This document shows positions 16,311 through 24,005 of a stretch of 62,920 bases of DNA, in pieces (positions within the stretch are counted from its first letter, which is position 1; the number at the start of each line of letters is the position of its first letter). The notes under the pieces are model-generated. The model saw nothing but the letters and a program-made list of their open reading frames with translations. It did not search any database and was not told where the DNA came from. The position numbers and the translations under genes were made by a program. Source of the stretch: Aphodosoma sp045126975 (GTDB lineage: Bacteria > Bacteroidota > Bacteroidia > Bacteroidales > Paludibacteraceae); NCBI GenBank assembly GCA_045126975.1, contig JBGVPL010000036.1, forward strand, positions 1-62,920. Direction: 5' to 3'.

Positions 16311-17201
16311 TTACTTCTCCAACATCTTCAACACACTCTGAATCTTCTCGCGTGTTGTTGTCTTAGTTGGCACAAGGGGCAAACGCAACACGTTATTTAT
16401 ATATCCCATGCATGACAACACGCTCTTCACGCCTGCTGGATTGCCATCTACGAACAACAACTCAATCATTTCTACGAAACTATAGTGTATTCTACGTGCC
16501 CCTTCCAAATCACCTCTCAATGCCAAACGCACCATACGCGAAAACTCTTTCGGAAACGCATTACCTACCACCGAGATAACTCCCACAGCACCAAGTGTTA
16601 TCAATGGGAATGTGATACCATCATCGCCCGAAATCACCATAAAGTTGGCTGGCTTATTCTTGATAATATCGTCGATTTGTTTGAAGTTGCCCGATGCCTC
16701 TTTGATTGCCACAATATTTTGAAAATCGTGCGCCAAACGAAGTGTGGTTTCTGCCGAAATATTCGCACCTGTTCGCCCTGGCACATTATATATAATAATA
16801 GGCATATAAGTGCTTTCGGCAATGGTCTTATAGTGCTGATACAAACCCTCTTGCGATGGTTTGTTGTAGTAAGGCGACACACTAAGTATAGCATCAATAT
16901 TAGTGAAATCTGTTTTACGTATCTGTTCCACTACACCCATTGTATTATTACCGCCAATACCCAACACGATAGGCACGCGACCTGCATTCACACGCACTAC
17001 GGTATCAATTATCTGACGCTTTTCGTCATCGTTTAACGTAGGAGTTTCACCTGTCGTACCAAGCACCACTAAATAGTCAGTACCATTACGCAACTGAAAT
17101 TCCACCAATCTTTCGAGTGCTTCATAATCCACACTCATATCCTCTTTGAACGGCGTGACCAACGCCACACCCATTCCTACCAATTTATTTGTAAAATTCA
17201 T
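16311..17201 (-). CDS. dapA: 4-hydroxy-tetrahydrodipicolinate synthase
   Basis: DapA condenses pyruvate with aspartate semialdehyde, the first step committed to lysine and diaminopimelate for the cell wall. The TIM-barrel protein of 296 residues shows the expected active-site pieces: GTTGETPTL (Thr pair), SPYYNKPSQEG, IIYNVPGRTG (Tyr), and AIKEASGN with the Schiff-base Lys, then SGDDG. Length and motifs are typical for the family. The flanking order dapA, TraB-like, DUF6913, ligA on one strand is a conserved-looking housekeeping block. Confidence 0.96.
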   Translation of the reverse strand: MNFTNKLVGMGVALVTPFKEDMSVDYEALERLVEFQLRNGTDYLVVLGTTGETPTLNDDEKRQIIDTVVRVNAGRVPIVLGIGGNNTMGVVEQIRKTDFTNIDAILSVSPYYNKPSQEGLYQHYKTIAESTYMPIIIYNVPGRTGANISAETTLRLAHDFQNIVAIKEASGNFKQIDDIIKNKPANFMVISGDDGITFPLITLGAVGVISVVGNAFPKEFSRMVRLALRGDLEGARRIHYSFVEMIELLFVDGNPAGVKSVLSCMGYINNVLRLPLVPTKTTTREKIQSVLKMLEK

Positions 17202-17212
17202 TTATTAGACTT

Positions 17213-17262
17213 TTAGTAGCGAGTAGCGAGATGTGAGACTTACTCGCTTTGCTCGTTAATTA
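17213..17262. repeat. Heptamer array pair (TAGCGAG / CTCGCTT)
   Basis: TAGCGAG, TAGCGAG, ATGTGAG, ACTTACT followed by the complementary CGCTTTGCTCG; lies between dapA and the TraB/GumN gene. Confidence 0.65.
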
Positions 17263-17272
17263 TATTTGTCTT

Positions 17273-18163
17273 TTATTTATCTTGTTCTCCCGTCTTCTTG
17301 TCTTTTAGAGGTTTCACTTTATACCCTGCTTTACGTAGTAGGTTAATCAATCCGTCATTACCAGGCAAATGCAATGCTCCTACTGCAATAAAGCAAGCCT
17401 CTTGTTTTATCTTTTCTTCTATCTTAGGCAACCAATCACGATTGCGCTCATCTACAAGCAAAAATTTCTCTGCCTCAGTCATATCTTCCGCTTCAATCAA
17501 CATATCATACAACCCATCTAAATCGCCTTTCACATACAACGAATCCAATTTTGCGCTTTCTTTAATTATATCATTCGTATTGCGAATAGCCTCTACAAGT
17601 ATTTCTGCCTGCCGTTCGATAGGTATTGAACGTAACAACATCTTTAATTGATCATCTACAGTCTCTAACCCATACACTGCCTTACCTAATTCCGAACCAG
17701 CCACTTGAAAATAAGAATCCATCGCCATATCTCCCGCTTGCGACTTCAATACTCGCTCACGCACAGTCATTTCATATATCAATGCCGTTACATTCGGACG
17801 CATATATTGCACATTTGCCAATGTCAAACCCAACTCTGCCTGCAATGCCGAATCAATCAAACTCTCCTCTTCCGTTGTCAACAATTTGAATATACTCTCT
17901 TCCATCTTCGATGACGCAAGTATCTGACGTTGCATCTCTTCTGGATTATCATCGACAAATTCACCTATCACAGCACTACAATCATTGAAAGCACGAAAAA
18001 CGCCCTCTATCTTTGTAGCTGTTTCAACCGGCACCATGTGATGCGTTCCAAACAAATAACTCGACTTCTCTAATCCTCCTCCCGAAATCTCATACAGCAA
18101 CTGCGCATTTACCTCAAAGCTCAATGCACAACTCAACACCCACAATAATATTATTCGTTTCAT
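17273..18163 (-). CDS. TraB/GumN family protein, exported
   Basis: The TraB/GumN (Tiki-like) signature is present at both ends: SSYLFGTHHMVP near the N-terminus and CFIAVGALHLPGNDGLINLL near the C-terminus, with paired His and Glu residues typical of the proposed metal-dependent protease fold. A signal peptide (MKRIILLWVLSCALSFEVNA) precedes it when the start is placed at 18163. The longer frame to 18208 adds 15 residues encoded by a repeat array and hides the signal peptide, so it is rejected. The substrate is unknown. Confidence 0.82.
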   Translation of the reverse strand: MKRIILLWVLSCALSFEVNAQLLYEISGGGLEKSSYLFGTHHMVPVETATKIEGVFRAFNDCSAVIGEFVDDNPEEMQRQILASSKMEESIFKLLTTEEESLIDSALQAELGLTLANVQYMRPNVTALIYEMTVRERVLKSQAGDMAMDSYFQVAGSELGKAVYGLETVDDQLKMLLRSIPIERQAEILVEAIRNTNDIIKESAKLDSLYVKGDLDGLYDMLIEAEDMTEAEKFLLVDERNRDWLPKIEEKIKQEACFIAVGALHLPGNDGLINLLRKAGYKVKPLKDKKTGEQDK

Positions 18164-18177
18164 ATTTTTATTCGTAG

Positions 18178-18262
18178 TAAGTAATAAATCGTAAGTAGAA
18201 AGAGCCATTCGGCACTAAACCAATCATGAAAACTAAAGTCTTACGACTTACTACTTTCTACC
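18178..18262. repeat. Heptamer array pair around a CCATTCGG core
   Basis: GTAAGTA-type units on the left, core GAGCCATTCGGCACTAAAC, then TTACGAC/TTACTAC-type units in inverse sense. The same core recurs at 32190, 36645 and, in variant form, at 22680 and 57560. Confidence 0.65.
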
Positions 18263-18274
18263 TATTACTAATAT

Positions 18275-18826
18275 TTATTTTATCATTTTCAAATAACGCA
18301 CAATTTGTTCTCCCAATTTACCGATAAAATTGTAATCGGTACGAGGCATACCTGTTTTTGCATCAACTGGATGCGGAGGCATCTCTATCACAAAGTCATA
18401 CAAACTATTATCATCACAACTCTTACCACAACGAAAATCACTTTTAGCCTGCAACAACACATATTTCAATGGCAAACAATCCGTTTCTGTTAAATCTATC
18501 ACCACGTCAAACTGAGCTTTCACGGATTGCATAAATTCCTCTTTCGGACGTTTCAACCAACCCACCTGACTGCGGTCAAACACCACCCAATGGTCGAGTG
18601 TTGCGGTTTCGGCTTTCTTTTTATCGACATAACAGCACGCCACAACTTTCTTCCCCTCAGTTTGCAAAGCCTTTACAAATGCACGAGCCTCAGCGTTTTT
18701 CTCTTGCAAATCGCTCTCGAATAATACCAATATCGTGCGGAGACTATCCCACGAACGATAACACGACCTCCTTGACGTCTTCTTCATCGCTCTATTAAAA
18801 AAATATTGTCTTATTCTCTTTAGCAT
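18275..18826 (-). CDS. DUF6913 family protein
   Basis: The 183-residue basic-start protein (MLKRIRQYFFNRAMKKTSRR) has a small alpha/beta domain with TILVLFESDLQEKN, VVACCYVDKKKAE and VIDLTETDCLPLKYVLLQAKSDFRCGK. This matches, to my recognition, the Bacteroidetes protein family DUF6913, often found beside dapA and ligA. The function is unknown. The gene follows ligA by about 100 bp on the same strand. Confidence 0.65.
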   Translation of the reverse strand: MLKRIRQYFFNRAMKKTSRRSCYRSWDSLRTILVLFESDLQEKNAEARAFVKALQTEGKKVVACCYVDKKKAETATLDHWVVFDRSQVGWLKRPKEEFMQSVKAQFDVVIDLTETDCLPLKYVLLQAKSDFRCGKSCDDNSLYDFVIEMPPHPVDAKTGMPRTDYNFIGKLGEQIVRYLKMIK

Positions 18827-18844
18827 AACATTTGTTTATTTGAA

Positions 18845-18917
18845 CGCAAATTTTCATAAATTATTCGTTAATTTTCTATCATAAGAATTTATGTTTAATT
18901 TACGACAATTTACGTTA
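18845..18917. repeat. Dispersed ~73-bp repeat, copy 1 (second at 35169-35240)
   Basis: ACGCAAATT..TCAT..AATTAT..TTAATT..AATTTACGTTA is shared in order with 35169-35240, with substitutions. It sits between ligA and the DUF6913 gene. Confidence 0.55.
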
Positions 18918-18929
18918 AAAAATATTCTT

Positions 18930-20990
18930 TTATTCGTTTATCATTTCCAAGAACTCCGCTTCAGAAATAATCTTCACACCCAATTTCTCTGCTTTTTCCA
19001 ATTTTGCAGGTCCCATATTTGCTCCTGCCAATAGCAACGAGGTTTTCGACGTCACGCCACTACCATTCTTTCCTCCATGTGCCTCAATCATAGCCTTATA
19101 CTCATCGCGTGAATGATGCTCAAACGTACCACTTATCACCACAGTCAACCCTTCTAATTTATTCGACAACTCTGCTCGAGCAACCTTTCCTTCCATTTTG
19201 ACTCCAAAAGAAGCCAAACGTTCAACGAGCTGCATATTTCTCATATCATCAAAATAGCTGATAATACTATCTGCTATCCTTTCGCCTATCTCATCTACTG
19301 CCATAAGTTCCTCACGCTTAACTACCGACAACGCCTGCATCGACCCAAACGCAGAAGCCAATTTCTTAGCCACTGTCTCACCTACATAACGTATTCCAAG
19401 CGCAAATAGTACACGCTCAAATGGCACTTCTTTTGATTTCTCTACTGCATCAACTATATTTTGAGCCGACTTCTCGCCTAAACGGTCCATACGCGCCAAT
19501 TTACCAATGGTCAAGGTATATAAATCTGCCACATCATGTATCAAACCACGGTCATACAACATCGCAATTGTTTCACTTCCCAACCCATCTATATTCATTG
19601 CCTTACGTGAAACAAAGTGCTCAAGCTTACCTTTTTGTTGAGGCGGACAACCTGTTTCGTTAGGACAATAATGCGCCGCTTCTCCCTCTACACGCACCAA
19701 TTCAGTGCCACACTCAGGACATTTATCTATAAACACCACACGCTCTGCGTCTTCTTGGCGTTGCGAATTATCCACTTCTGTGATTTTTGGTATTATTTCG
19801 CCACCTTTTTCCACATACACCATATCTCCAATATGTAAATCAAGTGCCTCAATAATATCTGCATTATGCAACGAAGCTCGTCTTACAACCGTACCCGACA
19901 GCTGCACAGGCTCAAGGTTTGCCACAGGCGTAATTGCCCCCGTGCGACCAACTTGATACGACACCGAGTTCAAACGAGTCAATGCTCTTTCTGCCTGAAA
20001 TTTATATGCTATAGCCCAACGAGGTGATTTTGCCGTAAATCCAAGATTCTTTTGTAAGTTCAGACTGTTTATCTTCAACACAATACCATCCGTAGCCACA
20101 GGCAAATTCTTTCGCTCCACATCCCAATAAGCAATAAACTCCATCACCTCATCAATAGATTTACACACCCTCGTAGTATCACTCACAGGCATACCCAACG
20201 CTTTAGCCCATTGCAACGCCCCATAATGAGTTGAAAGTTGAAAGTTGAAAGTTGAGAGTTGAGAATCAGCATCCTGTAATCTGTTATCCGTAATCTGTAC
20301 ATTATAAATCTGCGCGATTAAATTTCGCTTTGCCACTGTGCGCGAATTCTGCAATTTCAACGTACCTGACGCCGCATTACGTGGATTAGCAAACAAAGCC
20401 TCACCATCTCTTTCACGTTCAGCATTCAAACGCTCAAACTCCTTCCAAGGCAACAAAATCTCCCCACGAAACTCCACACTATTCACTCCTAATTCCTCAC
20501 TTCTAACTCCTAACTTCAAAGGTATATTCTTAATTGTACGTACATTACGCGTAACATCATCTCCTCTCACGCCATCACCACGAGTAACAGCTCTCACCAA
20601 TTCCCCATCCTCATACCAAAGCGAAATACTCGTACCATCAAATTTCAATTCACACACAACCTCCACTCCTAACTCCTCACTCCTAACTCCTAACTCTTTC
20701 AACGCTCTATTATACCACTCACGTACCTCTCCTTCCGAGTATGTATTACCCAACGACAACATCGGGTATCTATGCTCCACCTGTTCAAAACCACCATTAG
20801 CTAAATCGCTACCCACCCTTTGTGTCGGACTATTTGGGTCGAAACAATCAGGATTTTCCGCCTCCAATTTTATCAATTGGTGCATCAACGCATCAAACTC
20901 TTGGTCACTAATAGTTGGTGCATTCTCCACATAATAGCGATATTCATGTCTGCGAATCTCCTCGCGCAAGCGTTCAATCTCTTGTTTCAT
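18930..20990 (-). CDS. ligA: NAD-dependent DNA ligase with repeat-coded insertions
   Basis: LigA seals nicks using NAD+. Domains in order: Ia (1-60), adenylation with CELKFDG (catalytic Lys near residue 116) and TDGIVLK, OB fold, a Cys4 zinc finger (CPECG, CPNETGC), HhH repeats (about 490-590) and a C-terminal BRCT (about 605-686). Compared with the family usual length (about 665-670) it is longer. The excess lies in three adenylation-domain loops coded by heptamer arrays: GVRSEELGV near 101-109, the same words near 160-169, and SQLSTFNFQLST near 243-254. Start at the ATG 20990; a TTG two codons earlier is possible. A promoter box (TATCTTTG) lies at 21040-21033. Confidence 0.95.
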   Translation of the reverse strand: MKQEIERLREEIRRHEYRYYVENAPTISDQEFDALMHQLIKLEAENPDCFDPNSPTQRVGSDLANGGFEQVEHRYPMLSLGNTYSEGEVREWYNRALKELGVRSEELGVEVVCELKFDGTSISLWYEDGELVRAVTRGDGVRGDDVTRNVRTIKNIPLKLGVRSEELGVNSVEFRGEILLPWKEFERLNAERERDGEALFANPRNAASGTLKLQNSRTVAKRNLIAQIYNVQITDNRLQDADSQLSTFNFQLSTHYGALQWAKALGMPVSDTTRVCKSIDEVMEFIAYWDVERKNLPVATDGIVLKINSLNLQKNLGFTAKSPRWAIAYKFQAERALTRLNSVSYQVGRTGAITPVANLEPVQLSGTVVRRASLHNADIIEALDLHIGDMVYVEKGGEIIPKITEVDNSQRQEDAERVVFIDKCPECGTELVRVEGEAAHYCPNETGCPPQQKGKLEHFVSRKAMNIDGLGSETIAMLYDRGLIHDVADLYTLTIGKLARMDRLGEKSAQNIVDAVEKSKEVPFERVLFALGIRYVGETVAKKLASAFGSMQALSVVKREELMAVDEIGERIADSIISYFDDMRNMQLVERLASFGVKMEGKVARAELSNKLEGLTVVISGTFEHHSRDEYKAMIEAHGGKNGSGVTSKTSLLLAGANMGPAKLEKAEKLGVKIISEAEFLEMINE
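20222..20305. repeat. Heptamer array inside ligA (GTTGAAA/GTTGAGA)
   Basis: (GTTGAAA)3 then (GTTGAGA)2, then a second sort CTGTAAT, CTGTTAT, CCGTAAT, CTGTACA. All of it is in frame within the coding sequence. Confidence 0.85.
20476..20516. repeat. Heptamer array inside ligA (CTCCTAA type)
   Basis: Units CTCCTAA, TTCCTCA, CTTCTAA, CTCCTAA encode the reverse-strand words GVRSEELGV in the adenylation domain. Confidence 0.8.
20664..20700. repeat. Heptamer array inside ligA, 7 residues before the catalytic Lys
   Basis: Units CTCCTAA, CTCCTCA, CTCCTAA, CTCCTAA. They encode GVRSEELGV immediately before the EVVCELKFDG active-site strand. Confidence 0.85.
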
Positions 20991-21090
20991 AATCAATTAA
21001 AATACTCTATCAAACACAATATTTCAAACATACAAAGATAAAAAAAATTATTCAAACTCACAATAATTATGTAAAACAAAAAAAAAATCG

Positions 21091-21098
21091 TAACTTTG
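21091..21098 (+). promoter_or_regulatory. -7 box of yicC-def
   Basis: TAACTTTG followed by GCA, as in the other strong promoters of this window; a clear -33 TTTG at the right distance is not seen. It is divergent from the ligA box at 21040-21033. Confidence 0.5.
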
Positions 21099-21208
21099 CA
21101 AACTAAATACTCCTTATGGTCATGTCAATAATCAACAAACAATAGTCAATAGACCATAATAAACCATAAGATAGTTAACTAACCACTAATAACTACTAAC
21201 TAAATAAA

Positions 21209-22084
21209 ATGCTTCACTCAATGACAGGCTTTGGCAAGGCCTCTTGTGAATATAACAACAAGAAAATTGTCATAGAAATCAAATCTCTCAACTCTAAACA
21301 ATTAGACGTACAAACCCGCATTGCAGCTCTCTATCGTGAGAAAGATATCGAACTACGTAATGCTATTGCCGCACGACTCGAACGTGGCAAAATCGACCTC
21401 TCGCTCTATATCGAAGATGCAGGCGCAACTGCCGCTACTCGCATCAATCAAGCGGTGGTAGAGAACTATCGCGACCAAATCAACGATACTTGCGCTACGC
21501 TCGGTATGCCTACACCAGCAAACATGATGGAGGTAATACTACGCATGCCTGAAGTATTGAAAACCGAATCGGCTGTACTCGACGAAGAGGAATGGAACGT
21601 AATCCTACGCCTACTCGATGAGGCTTTCTCTCAAATAGAAGCCTTCCGCATACAAGAAGGTCGCTCATTGCAAAATATGTTCATTGACAAAATCAATCGT
21701 ATTGGCACACTACTTGCAGAAGTAGAACCATACGAAAGCGAACGTCTCGTGAAAATCAAATCGCGCATCGAAGAGGGACTTAAAACTCTCGAAGACAAAA
21801 TTGCTGTTGACCGCAATCGCCTCGAACAAGAGATGATATTTTATATTGAGAAGTTGGATATAAACGAAGAAAAAGTACGCCTTCGCAATCATCTCAAATA
21901 TTTCATCGAGACAATGGACAAAGAGCATGCACCTGGCAAGAAGCTTGGATTTATCGCACAAGAAATGGGTCGCGAAATCAACACACTCGGCTCAAAATCG
22001 AACCATAGCGAAATGCAAATCATCGTCGTAAAAATGAAAGACGAACTCGAACAAATCAAAGAACAAGTGTTAAATGTTTTATAA
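21209..22084 (+). CDS. yicC: YicC family endoribonuclease
   Basis: The N-terminus MLHSMTGFGKAS and the core EIKSLNSKQLDVQTR are the YicC/YloC signature, and the C-terminus (GKKLGFIAQEMGREINTLGSKSN) completes the family pattern. Members are RNA-cleaving endonucleases acting on selected small RNAs and mRNAs. Length of 291 is typical. It is the first gene of a two-gene unit: def begins 3 bases after its stop. The promoter TAACTTTG at 21091 gives a long leader (about 105 nt) rich in AT words. Confidence 0.92.
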   Translation: MLHSMTGFGKASCEYNNKKIVIEIKSLNSKQLDVQTRIAALYREKDIELRNAIAARLERGKIDLSLYIEDAGATAATRINQAVVENYRDQINDTCATLGMPTPANMMEVILRMPEVLKTESAVLDEEEWNVILRLLDEAFSQIEAFRIQEGRSLQNMFIDKINRIGTLLAEVEPYESERLVKIKSRIEEGLKTLEDKIAVDRNRLEQEMIFYIEKLDINEEKVRLRNHLKYFIETMDKEHAPGKKLGFIAQEMGREINTLGSKSNHSEMQIIVVKMKDELEQIKEQVLNVL

Positions 22085-22087
22085 ATT

Positions 22088-22633
22088 ATGATATTACCAA
22101 TTTACTTACTCGGACAACCTGTATTACGCAAAGAGACTGAAAACATCACAGCCGACTACCCTAACCTTGCTGAATTACTTGACAATATGTTCCAAACTAT
22201 GTATAATTCAGACGGTGTGGGTCTTGCAGCTCCTCAAATCGGACTCGCCATTCGCCTATTCGTGATTGACGCAACTCCAATGAAAGAAGATTTCCCTGAA
22301 ATCGAAACTGCTAAACGCGTATTCATCAACCCTGAAATCATCGACCACAGCGAGGAAACTATCGCATACGAAGAAGGATGCCTCAGTGTGCCTGGCATTC
22401 ACGAAAAGGTAACTCGCCCTACCGAAGTAACAGTACACTATTTCGACGAAAACTTCGTAGAACACACCGAAACATTCAAAGGCTTCTTTGCCCGCATCGT
22501 ACAACACGAATACGACCACCTCGAAGGCCATGTGTTCACCGACCGCGTATCACCACTCCGCCGTCAGATGATTGGAGGCAAACTCCAAAACATTCAAAAA
22601 GGCAAAGTGCGTTGCGCATACAAAACAAAATGA
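22088..22633 (+). CDS. def: Peptide deformylase
   Basis: Def removes the N-formyl group from new polypeptides. All three metal-site motifs are intact: GVGLAAPQIG (about 43-52), EGCLSVPG with the Cys ligand (about 98-105), and QHEYDHLEG with two His and the catalytic Glu (about 139-147). The 181-residue length is usual for Bacteroidetes. It is coupled to yicC with a 3-base gap. Confidence 0.97.
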   Translation: MILPIYLLGQPVLRKETENITADYPNLAELLDNMFQTMYNSDGVGLAAPQIGLAIRLFVIDATPMKEDFPEIETAKRVFINPEIIDHSEETIAYEEGCLSVPGIHEKVTRPTEVTVHYFDENFVEHTETFKGFFARIVQHEYDHLEGHVFTDRVSPLRRQMIGGKLQNIQKGKVRCAYKTK

Positions 22634-22634
22634 T

Positions 22635-22715
22635 ATATTGTCAACGGTCAACAGTCTATAGTCTACGGTCGCCATCCGGATTTGTCTATTGACTATTGTC
22701 TGTCGTCTGTTGACT
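22635..22715. repeat. Heptamer array pair (GTCAACG / GTCTATT) with CCATCCGG core
   Basis: GTCAACG, GTCAACA, GTCTATA, GTCTACG, core GTCGCCATCCGGATTT, then GTCTATT, GACTATT, GTCTGTC, GTCTGTT. The core is the reverse complement of that at 57550-57570. Confidence 0.75.
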
Positions 22716-22746
22716 TTTAAATAAAAAACCACAAAATCTTATTATT

Positions 22747-23835
22747 ATGAAAACAAAAACAATCGTTCCAATCTTGATTGGAGCTCTCATGGGTGTACTA
22801 TGCCCTAAAGCCGAAGCGTGCACAGGTATCACGCTCACAAGTGCCGATGGCACAACTATCGTTGCCCGAACCATCGAATGGGGAGGCACTAATCTCAACA
22901 GTATGTATGTGGTAGTGCCACGCGGACACACCACCCAGTCATACACACCTACTGGTGTAGATGGTATGATGTTCACAGCTCAACATGGCTACATCGGCCT
23001 CGCTGTAGAACAACAAGAGTTCGTAACCGAAGGTCTCAATGAGCGCGGACTATCTGCTGGACTATTCTATTTTCCTCACTTTGGAGAGTACGTTCCCTAC
23101 AATCCCAACAACAAGCAGAATACCATCTCTGATTTCCAACTCGTATCATACATCTTAGGCGAATGTGCCACTATTGAAGAGGTAAAAGAGGCAATTGCAA
23201 ACATCGACATCGTCAATATCGACCCTCGTGCTTCGACTGTGCATTGGCGTTTCATCGATGCTACAGGACATCAAGTGGTAATGGAAATCGTTAATCGTCA
23301 AGTGCATTTCTACGAAAATAAGCTCGGAGTGTTCACCAATTCACCTGGCTTCGAATGGCAAATGACCAATCTCAACAACTATGTGAATCTTTACCCGGGT
23401 TCTGCTCCATCACAAAACTTACATGGCATGAGCCTTGCACCATTTAGCTATGGTAGCGGACTATTAGGCTTACCAGGCGACTTCACTCCACCTTCACGCT
23501 TCGTGCGTGCTGCATTCTTCCAAAGCACAGCCCCACAACAACCTACCGCCGAAGGCACAGTGCGCCAATGTTTCCAAATTCTTAATGCATTCGACATACC
23601 TATCGGTGTAGAATTTGGTCTTGACGAAGTACCTGTTGATGATATGCTCTCTGCTACACAATGGACTGCTGCTACGGATATGAAACATCGCAAAATCTAT
23701 TTCCGCACAATGTACAATCCTGTTATTCGCTGTATTGACCTCAACACCATCAATTTCAAAACTATAAAATACCAAGCCGAATACTTCGACACCGTAAAAC
23801 AACAACCAATACAGGAGTTGAAAATTACTCCATAA
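22747..23835 (+). CDS. Choloylglycine hydrolase / linear amide C-N hydrolase
   Basis: This Ntn-hydrolase of 362 residues resembles the Bacteroides bile-salt-hydrolase / penicillin V acylase group. A signal peptide ends at Ala24, exposing Cys25 as nucleophile (AEA-CTGITL). Other active-site residues visible are Arg in VARTIEW, Asn in FTNSPGFEW and Arg in PPSRFVRAAF. It acts on amide bonds of conjugated bile acids or related amides; which substrate cannot be told from sequence. Export places it in the periplasm or outer membrane. It is a single gene between def and a convergent terminator. Confidence 0.88.
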   Translation: MKTKTIVPILIGALMGVLCPKAEACTGITLTSADGTTIVARTIEWGGTNLNSMYVVVPRGHTTQSYTPTGVDGMMFTAQHGYIGLAVEQQEFVTEGLNERGLSAGLFYFPHFGEYVPYNPNNKQNTISDFQLVSYILGECATIEEVKEAIANIDIVNIDPRASTVHWRFIDATGHQVVMEIVNRQVHFYENKLGVFTNSPGFEWQMTNLNNYVNLYPGSAPSQNLHGMSLAPFSYGSGLLGLPGDFTPPSRFVRAAFFQSTAPQQPTAEGTVRQCFQILNAFDIPIGVEFGLDEVPVDDMLSATQWTAATDMKHRKIYFRTMYNPVIRCIDLNTINFKTIKYQAEYFDTVKQQPIQELKITP

Positions 23836-23904
23836 TAATCGTGATTTTTGCTGCGCTCGGCAATTTGAATAAATCCAATTGCTCTCGCTTGTCGCAAAAA
23901 ATGA

Positions 23905-23976
23905 GAATTGAGAATTGAAAACAATTCACAATTCCTCACTAAAAAAATAAGGAATAGGTATCCCCTATTCCTTATT
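23905..23976. terminator. Convergent terminator with heptamer words
   Basis: AATAAGGAATAGG (23947-23959) and CCTATTCCTTATT (23964-23976) form a strong stem with T- and A-runs on both sides, serving both the hydrolase and the OPT gene. Just before it, GAGAATT-type heptamers pair with AATTCCTC-type ones. Confidence 0.75.
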
Positions 23977-24005
23977 CATTTTTTACTTATTCCTTATATA
24001 AAGTA

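Noticed and set aside
17273..18208. Longer start for the TraB/GumN gene (18208)
   Set aside because: The extra 15 residues come from array DNA and would bury the signal peptide.
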